Source of the DNA: Persicitalea sp964500445
GTDB taxonomy: Bacteria > Bacteroidota > Bacteroidia > Cytophagales > Spirosomataceae
Length of the DNA: 64,000 bases
Assembly (NCBI GenBank): GCA_964500445.1
Contig: CAZCOG010000003.1
Coordinates: forward strand, 185,493 to 249,492
Reading direction: 5' to 3'
The notes beneath the pieces were generated by a model. The model ran no database searches. It saw nothing but the letters and a program-made list of their open reading frames with translations, and was not told where the DNA came from. Both the position numbers and the translations under genes were made by a program. Of this stretch, positions 1 through 9,541 are shown piece after piece. Position 1 is the stretch's first letter. Every line of letters begins with the position of its first letter.

Positions 1-2237
1 TTTTTGTGTTTGTCAATGGAATTACCTTTTGGTCTACCGCTTCAAAGATATTCGATATTCAGCAGGCCAAGCGTTTGTATGGGCTCATCAGCACGGGCGA
101 AGTCGTATCATCCATCCTGAGTTATTTCTCTGTTCCATTGCTGCTCCAGTTTATTACTACCGATCAGCTGTTGTACATCGTGGCGGTGGCGGTAGTTGGC
201 TGCATGGTGCTCATGCGGCTGATTATCCGGCGGTTTTCCAGGAAACTATCCGTAATAAAAGAAACGCCGGAAGAACAGAACAAAACTACCGCCAGTGGCG
301 ACGATACGAGTAGCTGGCGGCATTTCCTCTCCAACCCCTATTATCTGCTGGTGTTTTTGCTGGCAATGATGCCCGTGGTGGGGCTGTTTTTCGTGGATTT
401 CATGTTCGCGGTAGAATCCAAAAATGTGTTTCCAGATAAAGAGTTACTGGCGGGCTTTCTGGGGACATTTTTTGGTTTTTGTGCCCTATTGGAGATTTTG
501 ATCAAAACCGTACTATATAATAAAGTCATCAGTAAGTTCGGGCTGACGCTGGGAATTGCGCTCTTGCCGATTACGCTATTATTCAGTTTGGGGCTGGCTG
601 TAGTATACGGGACGATCTATGGTACTACGGCTTTGTTCTTTGCCTTCATCGTACTCAGTCGTTTTTTCATGAGTTCGGTGCGCAAATCAGTAAACGAACC
701 CTCTTTTCAGGTTTTGATGCAACCGATTCCCGGCCCGGAACGAGCTAACGTGCAAAGTCGCATCGAGGGCGGCCCGAAAGCTTTGGGCAATATAGTGCCT
801 GGTGTTATTCTGCTGATCCTTACCAGTATGCCTTTCATTGGTACCGTCCAGATCGCCGCTTTTTTTCTGTTGATTCTGGCTGGCTGGGTGTATTTGTCTA
901 TGAAAGTTCAAAACCAATACCGAGCCGTACTGCGTGCCACCCTGGAAAAGCCTGCTACTAGGCTGGATTTGATGGCTGAGCCGGCTAATTCTGCTTCTTC
1001 AGTGCTTCCAAATAGTGGTGATGCTTATCAGGAGCTGGCGAAAAAGGTAGCTGCCCGGAAGAAATCGACCCTGAATTACGAGCGTAGCAGCTTCGATTTT
1101 ATTTTGAAACTGACAAATTCGACGCGCGAACATGATCGTATCCTGGCCGCACAGATGCTGGGCGAATCAGGACGTTACTACGCCTTTCGGTACCTGATGC
1201 AACTCATCAACGACGAATCAACAGAGGTGAAAAATGCGGCGCTGATTGCCGCCGGATCGGTGCGCAGCGCTGAATTATGGCCACTGCTGATTGCAAACAT
1301 TGACTCGGAAAGCTCGCACGAAGCGGCAGTATACGGCTTGCTGGGATCAGGTGAAGGAAGTGGGCGCGATGCCATGGTACGGGAATTGGCCCGAAGTTTC
1401 GACCGGGCCGCGGGAAATCCCCGCCTGCAAATGCGCCTGATTCGTATTATTCGGCAGATCGGCGGGCCAAAAGCCGTAAAAGTCCTGCGCCCGGCCATGC
1501 AGCATCCCGAAGCGGATATTCGGGATGAAGTTTATGAAGCCCTGGCCTACCTTGACTATCGGGTCACGCTCACAGAACGCAGTGGGGTAGCGGCCGAAAT
1601 CGACGCCCGCATTGGTCTGCTGGTGTGGGTACTGGCTGCGCAACAGGATTTAGAAAAATACGGTGAAGATTCGCTGATCCAGATTGCCCTGGAAAAGGAA
1701 AAACGACGGATTTTACCCAAAATCTTTACCCTCCTATCGCTGCTGCCGGGCGGACAACGTTTTGACGACTTATGTAGTCTGCTACTGAATAACGATCGGG
1801 AGACTTTTGGTTACTTGCTGGAAGTGATGAACATGACCTTACCCGAGTCCTGGAAAGATAAACTTATTCCGCTGTTTGAAGACCAGCCCCTGGCCGAAAA
1901 GCTGAAACGTAGTGCTGAGTCGTTCCCCCAAAATCAGTTTTCTGCGGATGAGCGTTTGAAAGACATTGCTAACAATCATTTTGCCCGAATCTCGGCCGAT
2001 CTCCGCGCTACAGCTCTCGAAACCCTGGCCCGAAGCCGAGCAGACCACACGCTGACGTTTGCTGCGCACGCAGTTTCACCGGAAGAGATTATTGCTGAAA
2101 CTGCTCTTCGCGCCCTGTATGAAAAGAACCCCGGGCGATACCAGGATTTGCGTCAGGTCATGGAAGCTCAAAACGATACAGTGCATTTGAAAATCTGTCA
2201 AAGAATTGAGCGGGAAACTCACTTAACTACTTCATAA
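1..2237 (+). CDS. MFS-type nucleotide-exchanger-like membrane protein with HEAT repeats (5' truncated)
   Basis: The frame is open from the left edge (codons in register with base 3), so the true N-terminus lies outside the window and the GTG at 6 is not taken as the start. The first ~310 visible residues are strongly hydrophobic, with repeated membrane segments, and resemble the ATP/ADP (NTP/NDP) exchange-transporter branch of the major facilitator superfamily. The remaining ~400 residues are soluble and built from helical pairs of HEAT type, for example around HDRILAAQMLGESG. Such transporter-HEAT fusions are known in Bacteroidota, but their substrate is generally unproven, so nucleotide transport is an inference. 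The next gene starts 83 bp downstream on the same strand. Confidence 0.7.
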   Translation, partial: FVFVNGITFWSTASKIFDIQQAKRLYGLISTGEVVSSILSYFSVPLLLQFITTDQLLYIVAVAVVGCMVLMRLIIRRFSRKLSVIKETPEEQNKTTASGDDTSSWRHFLSNPYYLLVFLLAMMPVVGLFFVDFMFAVESKNVFPDKELLAGFLGTFFGFCALLEILIKTVLYNKVISKFGLTLGIALLPITLLFSLGLAVVYGTIYGTTALFFAFIVLSRFFMSSVRKSVNEPSFQVLMQPIPGPERANVQSRIEGGPKALGNIVPGVILLILTSMPFIGTVQIAAFFLLILAGWVYLSMKVQNQYRAVLRATLEKPATRLDLMAEPANSASSVLPNSGDAYQELAKKVAARKKSTLNYERSSFDFILKLTNSTREHDRILAAQMLGESGRYYAFRYLMQLINDESTEVKNAALIAAGSVRSAELWPLLIANIDSESSHEAAVYGLLGSGEGSGRDAMVRELARSFDRAAGNPRLQMRLIRIIRQIGGPKAVKVLRPAMQHPEADIRDEVYEALAYLDYRVTLTERSGVAAEIDARIGLLVWVLAAQQDLEKYGEDSLIQIALEKEKRRILPKIFTLLSLLPGGQRFDDLCSLLLNNDRETFGYLLEVMNMTLPESWKDKLIPLFEDQPLAEKLKRSAESFPQNQFSADERLKDIANNHFARISADLRATALETLARSRADHTLTFAAHAVSPEEIIAETALRALYEKNPGRYQDLRQVMEAQNDTVHLKICQRIERETHLTTS

Positions 2238-2320
2238 TTAATTTTCTAAAAAATGTAGCGAATAAAGACACCCTGTACCGACCGACCAAACCCTCATAAA
2301 GCTCCACAATTCACCATAAA

Positions 2321-5300
2321 ATGCCTCTTGCATCCTTCTATACCGTTTTTTCACTCCGCTGGGTACTACTCCTGAGCGCCCTTGCGCTATGGCGTCCGGC
2401 GTTTTCACAGGATGACCTGGCCAGTCGCGAAATCGGTAACCCCCTGGCGGAAGTGCACACGGCGAAGGAGTACAATGCCCACGGGCAGAATTTCGCCATT
2501 GTGCAGGATAAGCGAGGGGTAATGTACTTCGGCAACTTTGCGGGCGTCCTGGAATACGATGGCACGTCCTGGCGGACGATCACAACGACAAATTATGCAA
2601 AGGTATCATCATTATACCTCGACGACGCAGGGCGTGTTTTCGTTGGCGCCAACGGCGAATTTGGGTACCTGAAACCCGACGCCAAAGGGACTCTGCACTT
2701 TGCCAGCCTGAGCGAACGCCTGACGACGCCCTTTGGAGAAATTATAAATATAGTCGGCACGCCAGCGGGAATTTATTTCATTGGTAAAAAGGACATCTAC
2801 CTCTGGAACAAGCGGATTGTGAAGGAATGGCATACCGACGATCTGATTTTGTCATCCTATTTCGTACAGGGGCATATGTACTTCTACCAGAGGAAACGTG
2901 GTCTGGGAATGTTCGATGGGAATAAAATTGTACCGGTAGCACTTTCGCCACGCTTGCCCGCGCTGCTCGACATTAGTGCCATGTTATCGTTTGATGCACA
3001 GAATATTCTGGTCGCTACCAGCAATCAGGGACTTTTCAAGATTTCCAACAATCTTCTGACCCGCTTCGAGGCTCCGGCCAACGCCTACCTTGGCAACAAC
3101 CAGGTAAGTACCGGATTGCGGCTCGATAACAATACCTTCGCGTTTGCTACTTTACAAGGAGGTATAGCCCTTATTAACCACGAAGGACGGATTTCGCAGA
3201 TTATCCGGGGCAGTGTCTTCGATGATACCCAGGCCAATAGTCTGTACCAAGGCCGCGGCGGGATTCTGTGGCTGGCCCTGAACGACGGCATCGCGCAGGT
3301 GGACATCCCATCGCCCATGTCGGTTTTCGACGAGGCAGTTGGTATAAAGGGTGCGGTAAACTACCTGCTCCGTTACCGGGGCCGGATGTACGTCGGCACG
3401 CTCAACGGCTTGTACTTTCTTGACGGACTGCGCGCTACTCAGGTTGGCGGAATGAACGCCGGTTGCTTTTATCTTGCCGAAGCAAATGGCACACTGCTGG
3501 CTGCTACCAGTAAGGGCGTATATCGTATCGAAGGGGCCTCGGCGCGGTTGCTCTCCAGTGATTTTGCCCTTTGTCTGCATCCATTGCACGACGCCCCCCG
3601 AACGGTTTTCGTTGGGTTGGAAAATGGTTTGGGAATTTTGGACCTGGCAGGAAACAGCTACCGGCAAGTGGAGGGAATCGATGACCAAATCGTGGGTATC
3701 AGCGAAGATAAGGATGGGCATATATGGCTGGAAACGTTATCCAAAGGCCTGTACCGTACCAACGCTCAGGCGACAGAATGGAAGCTGTATAACAAAGAAA
3801 AGGGCCTGACGACGCTGCTATACAATAAAATCGTCAACAGCCCGGAGGGGCTCATTGCCTGGAATAAAAACGGTACTTTTCGCTTCGACGCTCAAAAGGA
3901 TACTTTCATTCCTTACAATCTCTTCCAGACTGACAGCACGGCGGCCAACTACTGGAAAGGCAGCATTGTTCCTGATCAAAGCGGAAATTTCTGGACGACA
4001 CGTGGTGACGAAAAATTTGTCACTTTTTACAAAAAAATGCAGGACGGTTACCAGCCCATTACGCAACCGTTTCGCGCATTCTCCGACCGTACGTTCGACA
4101 TCATTTATCCCGACACCGATAGCCTGGTCTGGTTCGGCGGGCCGGAGGGCGCCATTCGTTTCGACCTGGGCCAGCCGGATGACTACCTTAAATCGTACCC
4201 GGCCCTGATTCGGAAAATCAACCTGAAAGCCGACACATTGGCCTTCAATGGTTTCCGGAATGGCGATGTTACTTTAAAAAATGCGGTGTTGAATCCTGAG
4301 CGTATGCGTATCGACTATGATCTCAACGATATCAGCTTCGTGTTTTCGGCCACTAGTTTCAATGCGGGGGAAGAACTGGTTTTCAAATATATTCTGGAAA
4401 ACTACGACGACCTGTGGTCAGACTGGACGCCGCAGAATCGAAAGGAATACACCAATCTCGCACCGGGGCGCTACCGATTCCGGGTGAAAGCGAAGAATAT
4501 CTACGAGCTGGAAAGCGAAGAGTCGGTCTTTGAATTTGTGGTGGCCAAGCCCTGGTACCTGATGTGGTGGGCCTACGTACTGTACTTTGTCGTGCTGACT
4601 ACTCTGCTTTATTTTCTCATTCGCTGGCGGCTGCGGGCTTTGGTAAAAGAAAAAGACCTGCTCGAAAGCATGATTCAGGAACGCACGGAAGAAATTTCCA
4701 GCCAAAAAGAGGAGTTGGAAGAACAGTCGCAGGAACTGGCGTCCAAGAACGACCAACTGGAAAAAATCGACCAGATCGTACAGTCGATCAATTCTGAAAT
4801 CGAATTTACCAGCCTGTTCGAAACCGTGCTGGCCAGGCTCGATATTATCCGTAGCATGGAAAGCGCTACGGCCCTGATCTATGATAAAGAATCCAACAGT
4901 TTTCGCTTCAAGGCGGCCTACGGTAAGCTCTCGCTTGCCCAGCTTGAGTCGCTTCAGCTTACGCTACAGCAGGCTGAAGAACGCTACCTCAACAACGCCG
5001 TAGAACGGGCCGAAGATGTGTACGCCCGCAACGACGCTCCCTTTGTGCCGCTGGGCAATGCGCTGGATACCTTACCCGAACCCAAGTCGCTGATTACGAT
5101 CGTTATCAATGTCGAAGGGCACGTCGAGGGCTTTATCACACTAGAGAATACTACACGCGCCAATGCCTTCGATCAGAAGGATTTCGACATGATCCGCAAT
5201 CTGAAAGAACACCTCATTGCGGCATTTATTAAGACCCGGATTCTGGAAAATCTTGAAAAAACGCTCAATAACCTGAAAGTGGCGCAGGACGAACTCATCC

Positions 5301-6079
5301 GTCAGGAGCGGCTGGCGTCGGTGGGGCAGTTGACGCGCGGTATTGTCGATCGTATCCTAAACCCCCTCAACTACATCAATAATTTTTCGGAGTCGTCGAA
5401 TGAGTTGATCGAGGAACTTGTGGAATTGGTGCCTGAAGACAGCCCGCTCCTGCCCGAAACTATCGCCAGCGATTACTTTGGTGATATGCAAATGCTGAAA
5501 ATGAATCTGGTGAAAATTCAGGAACACGGCAATAGTACCACCCGTATTGTGAAGGACATGCAGCGGCTGCTGAAAGAAAAGTCAACCGACTTCCTGGAGA
5601 CAGACCTGAACACGTTTCTGGAAGGCAAGGCAAAAACGGCTTATCAGGAACTTCGCAACGAAACCCGCGATCAGGACACCGAACTGGAAATCATTTACCA
5701 ATTGCAAACGCCCTCGCCTAAGGTACGAGTACTGCCCACCGAAATGGGTAGTGTGATCGGTAATGTGATCAACAATGCCTATTACTCGACAATCGAAAAG
5801 CAGAAAGTAGATAAAAAGCATCGTCCCCAGTTACTCATTTCGACTGAAACGATAAAAAATAAGGTGGTCATTCGCTTCAGAGACAACGGGAAAGGGATTC
5901 CTAAAAAGGAAATGGAACAGATGTTCAGTCCCTTTTTTACTACCAAGCCGACCTCAAAAGGGACGGGGCTGGGCCTTTACATGAGCAAGGACATTGTGGA
6001 ACTACACCGGGGCCTGATCGAAATCGAATCGAAGGAAGGCGAGTACGCGGAAGTGATTATTATGTTGCCCATTTATTAA
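2321..6079 (+). CDS. Giant beta-propeller sensor histidine kinase with His-to-Asp change in the H box
   Basis: A 1252-residue membrane sensor. Residues 1-30 are a signal peptide ending AFSQ. A long two-component-regulator propeller region follows, then a Y_Y_Y domain (about 686-735), one membrane helix (about 743-768), a coiled coil to about 830 and a GAF-like region to about 975. The DHp helix follows, then a HATPase domain with an N box (NVINNAYYS), DNGKGIP (D1188) and GTGLGL (about 1214). The architecture matches the periplasmic-propeller kinases of Bacteroidota that sense polysaccharide fragments, but there is no fused receiver or AraC domain. The oddity is the H box: the expected G-I-A-H-E-I-x-N-P reads GIVDRILNP, so Asp1010 (GAT at 5348-5350) stands where the phosphorylated His should be. 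ATP binding looks intact. It may signal through the neighbouring kinase. Confidence 0.88.
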   Translation: MPLASFYTVFSLRWVLLLSALALWRPAFSQDDLASREIGNPLAEVHTAKEYNAHGQNFAIVQDKRGVMYFGNFAGVLEYDGTSWRTITTTNYAKVSSLYLDDAGRVFVGANGEFGYLKPDAKGTLHFASLSERLTTPFGEIINIVGTPAGIYFIGKKDIYLWNKRIVKEWHTDDLILSSYFVQGHMYFYQRKRGLGMFDGNKIVPVALSPRLPALLDISAMLSFDAQNILVATSNQGLFKISNNLLTRFEAPANAYLGNNQVSTGLRLDNNTFAFATLQGGIALINHEGRISQIIRGSVFDDTQANSLYQGRGGILWLALNDGIAQVDIPSPMSVFDEAVGIKGAVNYLLRYRGRMYVGTLNGLYFLDGLRATQVGGMNAGCFYLAEANGTLLAATSKGVYRIEGASARLLSSDFALCLHPLHDAPRTVFVGLENGLGILDLAGNSYRQVEGIDDQIVGISEDKDGHIWLETLSKGLYRTNAQATEWKLYNKEKGLTTLLYNKIVNSPEGLIAWNKNGTFRFDAQKDTFIPYNLFQTDSTAANYWKGSIVPDQSGNFWTTRGDEKFVTFYKKMQDGYQPITQPFRAFSDRTFDIIYPDTDSLVWFGGPEGAIRFDLGQPDDYLKSYPALIRKINLKADTLAFNGFRNGDVTLKNAVLNPERMRIDYDLNDISFVFSATSFNAGEELVFKYILENYDDLWSDWTPQNRKEYTNLAPGRYRFRVKAKNIYELESEESVFEFVVAKPWYLMWWAYVLYFVVLTTLLYFLIRWRLRALVKEKDLLESMIQERTEEISSQKEELEEQSQELASKNDQLEKIDQIVQSINSEIEFTSLFETVLARLDIIRSMESATALIYDKESNSFRFKAAYGKLSLAQLESLQLTLQQAEERYLNNAVERAEDVYARNDAPFVPLGNALDTLPEPKSLITIVINVEGHVEGFITLENTTRANAFDQKDFDMIRNLKEHLIAAFIKTRILENLEKTLNNLKVAQDELIRQERLASVGQLTRGIVDRILNPLNYINNFSESSNELIEELVELVPEDSPLLPETIASDYFGDMQMLKMNLVKIQEHGNSTTRIVKDMQRLLKEKSTDFLETDLNTFLEGKAKTAYQELRNETRDQDTELEIIYQLQTPSPKVRVLPTEMGSVIGNVINNAYYSTIEKQKVDKKHRPQLLISTETIKNKVVIRFRDNGKGIPKKEMEQMFSPFFTTKPTSKGTGLGLYMSKDIVELHRGLIEIESKEGEYAEVIIMLPIY

Positions 6080-6252
6080 TGACCAAGGTAATGGAATGGG
6101 CCGGAAGTGACTTCTGGTTTATTGGAATTATCAAAGAAACAGAGCTTTAAAAAGGATTCACTGGCCGATATGATGACTGAGTAACTACAAGTACCACAGG
6201 ATGTCCCGGTTAACCTAAACCTGTAAGATCAAATCCACCGAACTTGATTATA

Positions 6253-7158
6253 ATGCTGAAAACTATGGAAACTATCAATCACCAGGAAGACCTAAAACAG
6301 ACTAATGTCCAGCTGACCGAAGAGGTACAGCGGCTGGAGCAGGAAATCGAGTTGGCACGGGAGCAGTTTGCGCAACAGAATAGGCTGGCGGGGATTGGGC
6401 AGATTACGGCGGGCATTCTGCACGAAATCAGGAATCCGGTCAATTTCGTCAACAATTTTTCGCGTCTGGCTCTTGATTTGGTGGAAGAGATGAAGGAATT
6501 GCTGGAAAAACAGCGAACGGAGGGAGCTTCGGAAAATCTTGATGAGCTGGAAGAACTTTTGGGGATGGTGGAAACCAATCTGACGCGCATTTTTGAAAAT
6601 GGCCGCCGGGCAGAACGCATTGCCCAGAGTATGCTCGATCAAACCCGCGACGACAACCGGCAATTTGCGTCTACCGACCTGAACCAGATGCTGGAAGAAT
6701 TCACCAAGCTGTCCTACCAGGGCGTTCGTGCTCACGACCGGGAATTCAACGTGTCGTTTACTTTCGATCTCGACCCCAACGTGGGCCAGGTGAATCTGAT
6801 GCCCAATGAATTCGTGCGCGTCATAATCAATCTGGTCAATAATGCCTGCTACGCCGTTAACGAAAAGCGTAAAGCCCCGCCCAATCAGGATTACATTCCG
6901 AAAATTACGGTAAGCTCGGTTCGTAAGGAAGAGTACATCGAAATCAAAATCCGGGATAATGGCATCGGAATTCCTGAGGAGTTGGTACAGAAAGTTTTCA
7001 ATCCTTTCTTCACTACCAAACCACCCGGAGAGGGGACGGGTCTGGGGCTGTCGTTAAGCCTGAAAACGATCAACGAAACACATGGAGGTCAGCTCAGCGT
7101 CACCTCAGAGCCGGGAGAATTTACAGAATTTGTAATACTGTTACCCGTTGATAAGTGA
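6253..7158 (+). CDS. Sensorless HisKA/HATPase histidine kinase
   Basis: A 301-residue kinase core that begins with a coiled coil and has no signal peptide, membrane segment or sensor domain, so it is probably cytoplasmic. The DHp motif is ILHEIRNP with His57 in place. The ATP-binding domain has the N box (NLVNNACYAV), DNGIGIP and GTGLGLSLS. Its DHp and HATPase domains closely resemble those of the upstream propeller kinase (both have NNFS after the H box and NPFFTTKP/SPFFTTKP before G2). The frame could begin at the TTG at 6244, but the ATG at 6253 is preferred. It lies between the His-less kinase and the receiver-phosphatase on the same strand, which suggests that it supplies the phosphoryl donor histidine of the cassette. 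Confidence 0.85.
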   Translation: MLKTMETINHQEDLKQTNVQLTEEVQRLEQEIELAREQFAQQNRLAGIGQITAGILHEIRNPVNFVNNFSRLALDLVEEMKELLEKQRTEGASENLDELEELLGMVETNLTRIFENGRRAERIAQSMLDQTRDDNRQFASTDLNQMLEEFTKLSYQGVRAHDREFNVSFTFDLDPNVGQVNLMPNEFVRVIINLVNNACYAVNEKRKAPPNQDYIPKITVSSVRKEEYIEIKIRDNGIGIPEELVQKVFNPFFTTKPPGEGTGLGLSLSLKTINETHGGQLSVTSEPGEFTEFVILLPVDK

Positions 7159-7289
7159 CGTTTTGCAAGAAGTACCTGAGTGTCAAAGTTCCTAAGCTGC
7201 AAAATGAAAGCAGGTGGAATTTAGAAGCTTTCAGGCTAACTCAGGTATTTAGGAACATTGGTACTAATTAATTTAAAAAATCAACAACA

Positions 7290-8459
7290 ATGAAAATACT
7301 AAATGTAGACGACGAACTGGATATGGAAATGCTTATCTCTCAGCGATTCAGAAAGCAGATCCGTGACAAGCAGTTTGAATTTGTCTTTGCGCACAATGGG
7401 ATTGAAGCCCTCGAGAAACTGGACGAACACGAGGATATTGCTCTTATTCTGTCGGACATAAATATGCCCGAAATGGACGGACTGACCTTCCTTTCAATGG
7501 TCAATGAGCGGAATAATCCGGCTCTAAAGGCTGTGATGGTATCAGCTTATGGCGACATGGACAACATTCGTGTGGCCATGAATCGGGGCGCTTACGACTT
7601 CATTACCAAGCCTATTAACTTCGAGGACCTGGAAATTACGATCAACAAGACCATTGAGCATATCAATATGGTCAAACTTTTCCAGCGTGAGCGTGACCAG
7701 CTCGTAGCCATCAAAAACGACCTTGACATTGCCAAGGAAATACAGCAATCCATGCTGCCAAAAGAGTCGCCGCCTTTCCCTGACCGGCTCGATATTGACC
7801 TGCATGCTTTCCTGGAACCCGCCAAGGTCGTGGGCGGTGACCTCTTCGACTACTTCCTGCTGGATGAGGACCACCTGTTTTTCATCATTGGCGACGTGTC
7901 GGACAAGGGGGTTCCGGCGGCGCTGTTCATGGCCATTACGAAGGCTATCTTCAAAAGCCATTTTTTGAGCCCAACCTTTGAGAACCTCACCGATGAAGTA
8001 CGGCAGGTGAATCATTTTTTGAGTACGAACAATAACTCGTTCATGTTCGTGACTGCCTTCATGGGCATTATCAATTTGAAAACCGGCTTAGTAGAATACA
8101 TCGACGCCGGACACGAGCCGCCGCTGATTCGCCGGAAAGACGGTACGGTTGAGACCGTTAAAAAGCACGGTGGCCTGGCGCTGGCTATCGACAAGGATTT
8201 TGCCTACGCCCCGCAGACTTTGCAGTTGAGCCACGGCGATACTTTTTTTCTTTATACCGACGGGGCTACCGATGCCAACAACCACGAAAATGAACGCTAC
8301 GGCATTAAAAAACTGGAAGAGCATTTGCAAGCCTTATCGGGCGAAGAAACTCCCAAGCAAATCAACGACAGCCTGTTAGCCAAGCTGAAAGACTTTATCG
8401 GTAAAGAAGACCAGTTCGACGACATCACGGTGTTAACGATCCATTATAAGGAAGAGTAA
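7290..8459 (+). CDS. Response regulator fused to PP2C/SpoIIE-type serine phosphatase (RsbU-like)
   Basis: A 389-residue protein. Residues 1-125 are a receiver with the acidic pocket VDDE (6-9), phospho-acceptor Asp56 in LSDINMPEMDG, and the Lys of FITKP near 106. A helical linker (about 125-165) contains the IQQSMLP segment typical of RsbU-family phosphatases. The PP2C domain follows, with GGDLFDYF, GDVSDKG and a C-terminal DDITVLTI that supplies metal-binding aspartates. Proteins of this kind dephosphorylate an anti-sigma-factor antagonist when the receiver is phosphorylated. No RsbV or RsbW homologue is in the window, so the target is unknown. Position behind two kinases makes it the likely output of the cassette. 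Confidence 0.9.
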   Translation: MKILNVDDELDMEMLISQRFRKQIRDKQFEFVFAHNGIEALEKLDEHEDIALILSDINMPEMDGLTFLSMVNERNNPALKAVMVSAYGDMDNIRVAMNRGAYDFITKPINFEDLEITINKTIEHINMVKLFQRERDQLVAIKNDLDIAKEIQQSMLPKESPPFPDRLDIDLHAFLEPAKVVGGDLFDYFLLDEDHLFFIIGDVSDKGVPAALFMAITKAIFKSHFLSPTFENLTDEVRQVNHFLSTNNNSFMFVTAFMGIINLKTGLVEYIDAGHEPPLIRRKDGTVETVKKHGGLALAIDKDFAYAPQTLQLSHGDTFFLYTDGATDANNHENERYGIKKLEEHLQALSGEETPKQINDSLLAKLKDFIGKEDQFDDITVLTIHYKEE

Positions 8460-8605
8460 GAGGCAACATTGTCTTCTTGGGTCAAAATTTAAAAGATTGA
8501 CGGTCGTCAAACGGCGGTTCTAGGCTTTACTTTGAACCACCGAGCGGCCCTCTTACCCTTTTAATCGTTAACCCAAGGAACAAATGTTACTACCTGCGAG
8601 AAATA

Positions 8606-9313
8606 TCACTCTTCCCCAAACAACTGCGCCTCGAAATCCTCCATGCTACCCTCAGGGGCGACAAAGAGTTCGCGCGGTTTGCCGGAATGAGCGGGTTGGA
8701 CGGTCATGAAGTTGCGGTACTGCTCATCAGTAATGATATCGAGTTGCAGGGCGCGCTTAAGTACCATGGGAAACGGTACTTTAAAGAAATCGGCGATGTC
8801 AGCGGCCAGATAAGGCGGAATGCGGCTAACGCCGTCATGGAAAAAACTACCGACCTCCTTTGGCGACAGCAGCGTCTCGAACACCAGTTGCTCGGCTCGC
8901 TGCGCCAAGGAAATTTGATTGGGATAGGTACGGCTTAGTCCCAGCGAAAGGGTAAGCAGGTAAGTATGGTAGCAGCGCTCGTTGGCGTCGGCCCCGGCGT
9001 TGACAAACACCCATCCCTTTTGGCGGAACACGGCGGAGAAACCCGTAAAAACATCGCCCAGACCGTGAAGCTGCGCTACTTTCACCGTTTCGGGGTAGGG
9101 TAGTTTCAGGCCGATCGCATGGATAATATCCTGCGCCGACGACACATCCGCTACCTCGCCGGCGGGTTCGATGAGCCAGTTTCCCGCCACCAGGTCATTA
9201 AACAAGGCTTCGGCAGCTTCCTGACTCTCGACTTGCCCCAGAGTCAACACGATGCGGTCGCAATGCGCCGAGTAGTCGAGCGGGAGTTGGTTTTTTGGGA
9301 TTCTCTTAGCCAT
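8606..9313 (-). CDS. Conserved hypothetical protein, ImmA/IrrE-like layout without HExxH
   Basis: A 235-residue soluble protein with no signal peptide. The ATG at 9313 (MAKRIPKNQ) is preferred over an upstream TTG at 9346. No family was recognised with certainty. The second half has the layout of ImmA/IrrE metallopeptidases: a helix holding HTYLLTLSLGL where HExxH is expected, then AEQLVFETLLSPKEV like the ANxFAxxLLMP segment, then a helical tail (PYLAADIADFFKVPF) like the usual C-terminal HTH-like part. The zinc-binding HExxH itself is absent, so if related it should be inactive. It is convergent with the PP2C gene, and no operon partner is evident. Confidence 0.45.
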   Translation of the reverse strand: MAKRIPKNQLPLDYSAHCDRIVLTLGQVESQEAAEALFNDLVAGNWLIEPAGEVADVSSAQDIIHAIGLKLPYPETVKVAQLHGLGDVFTGFSAVFRQKGWVFVNAGADANERCYHTYLLTLSLGLSRTYPNQISLAQRAEQLVFETLLSPKEVGSFFHDGVSRIPPYLAADIADFFKVPFPMVLKRALQLDIITDEQYRNFMTVQPAHSGKPRELFVAPEGSMEDFEAQLFGEE

Positions 9314-9481
9314 AGCGTCAGTATTTTGTAATACTCTGAACCTCAAAGATACGTGCTTAGGATTTTAATGCCAATTTTTGTTGCGAATGGGCGAGGGTAC
9401 GAAGCACATTCTTGGCTATTAGAAGCGTGAATGACAATTTCCCTGATTGAGAAATTGTAAATGCATAGGCCTGCCTGCAAT

Positions 9482-9510
9482 AAAAAAAAGCCGGATCGAT
9501 ACGATCCGGC
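9482..9510 (-). terminator. Rho-independent terminator
   Basis: A perfect 9-bp stem (GCCGGATCG at 9490-9498 and CGATCCGGC at 9502-9510) with a 3-nt loop. On the minus strand it is followed by a T run (complement of A8 at 9482-9489). It lies 32 bp after the stop of the small membrane protein at 9542-9793. Confidence 0.85.
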
Positions 9511-9541
9511 CTCTTCTCCAAAAGAAGTTACTGCTTGTTGT

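Noticed and set aside
8500..8535. Hairpin between the PP2C gene and the convergent hypothetical gene as a terminator
   Set aside because: The stem is short with a mismatch and a long loop, and no adjoining T run is present.
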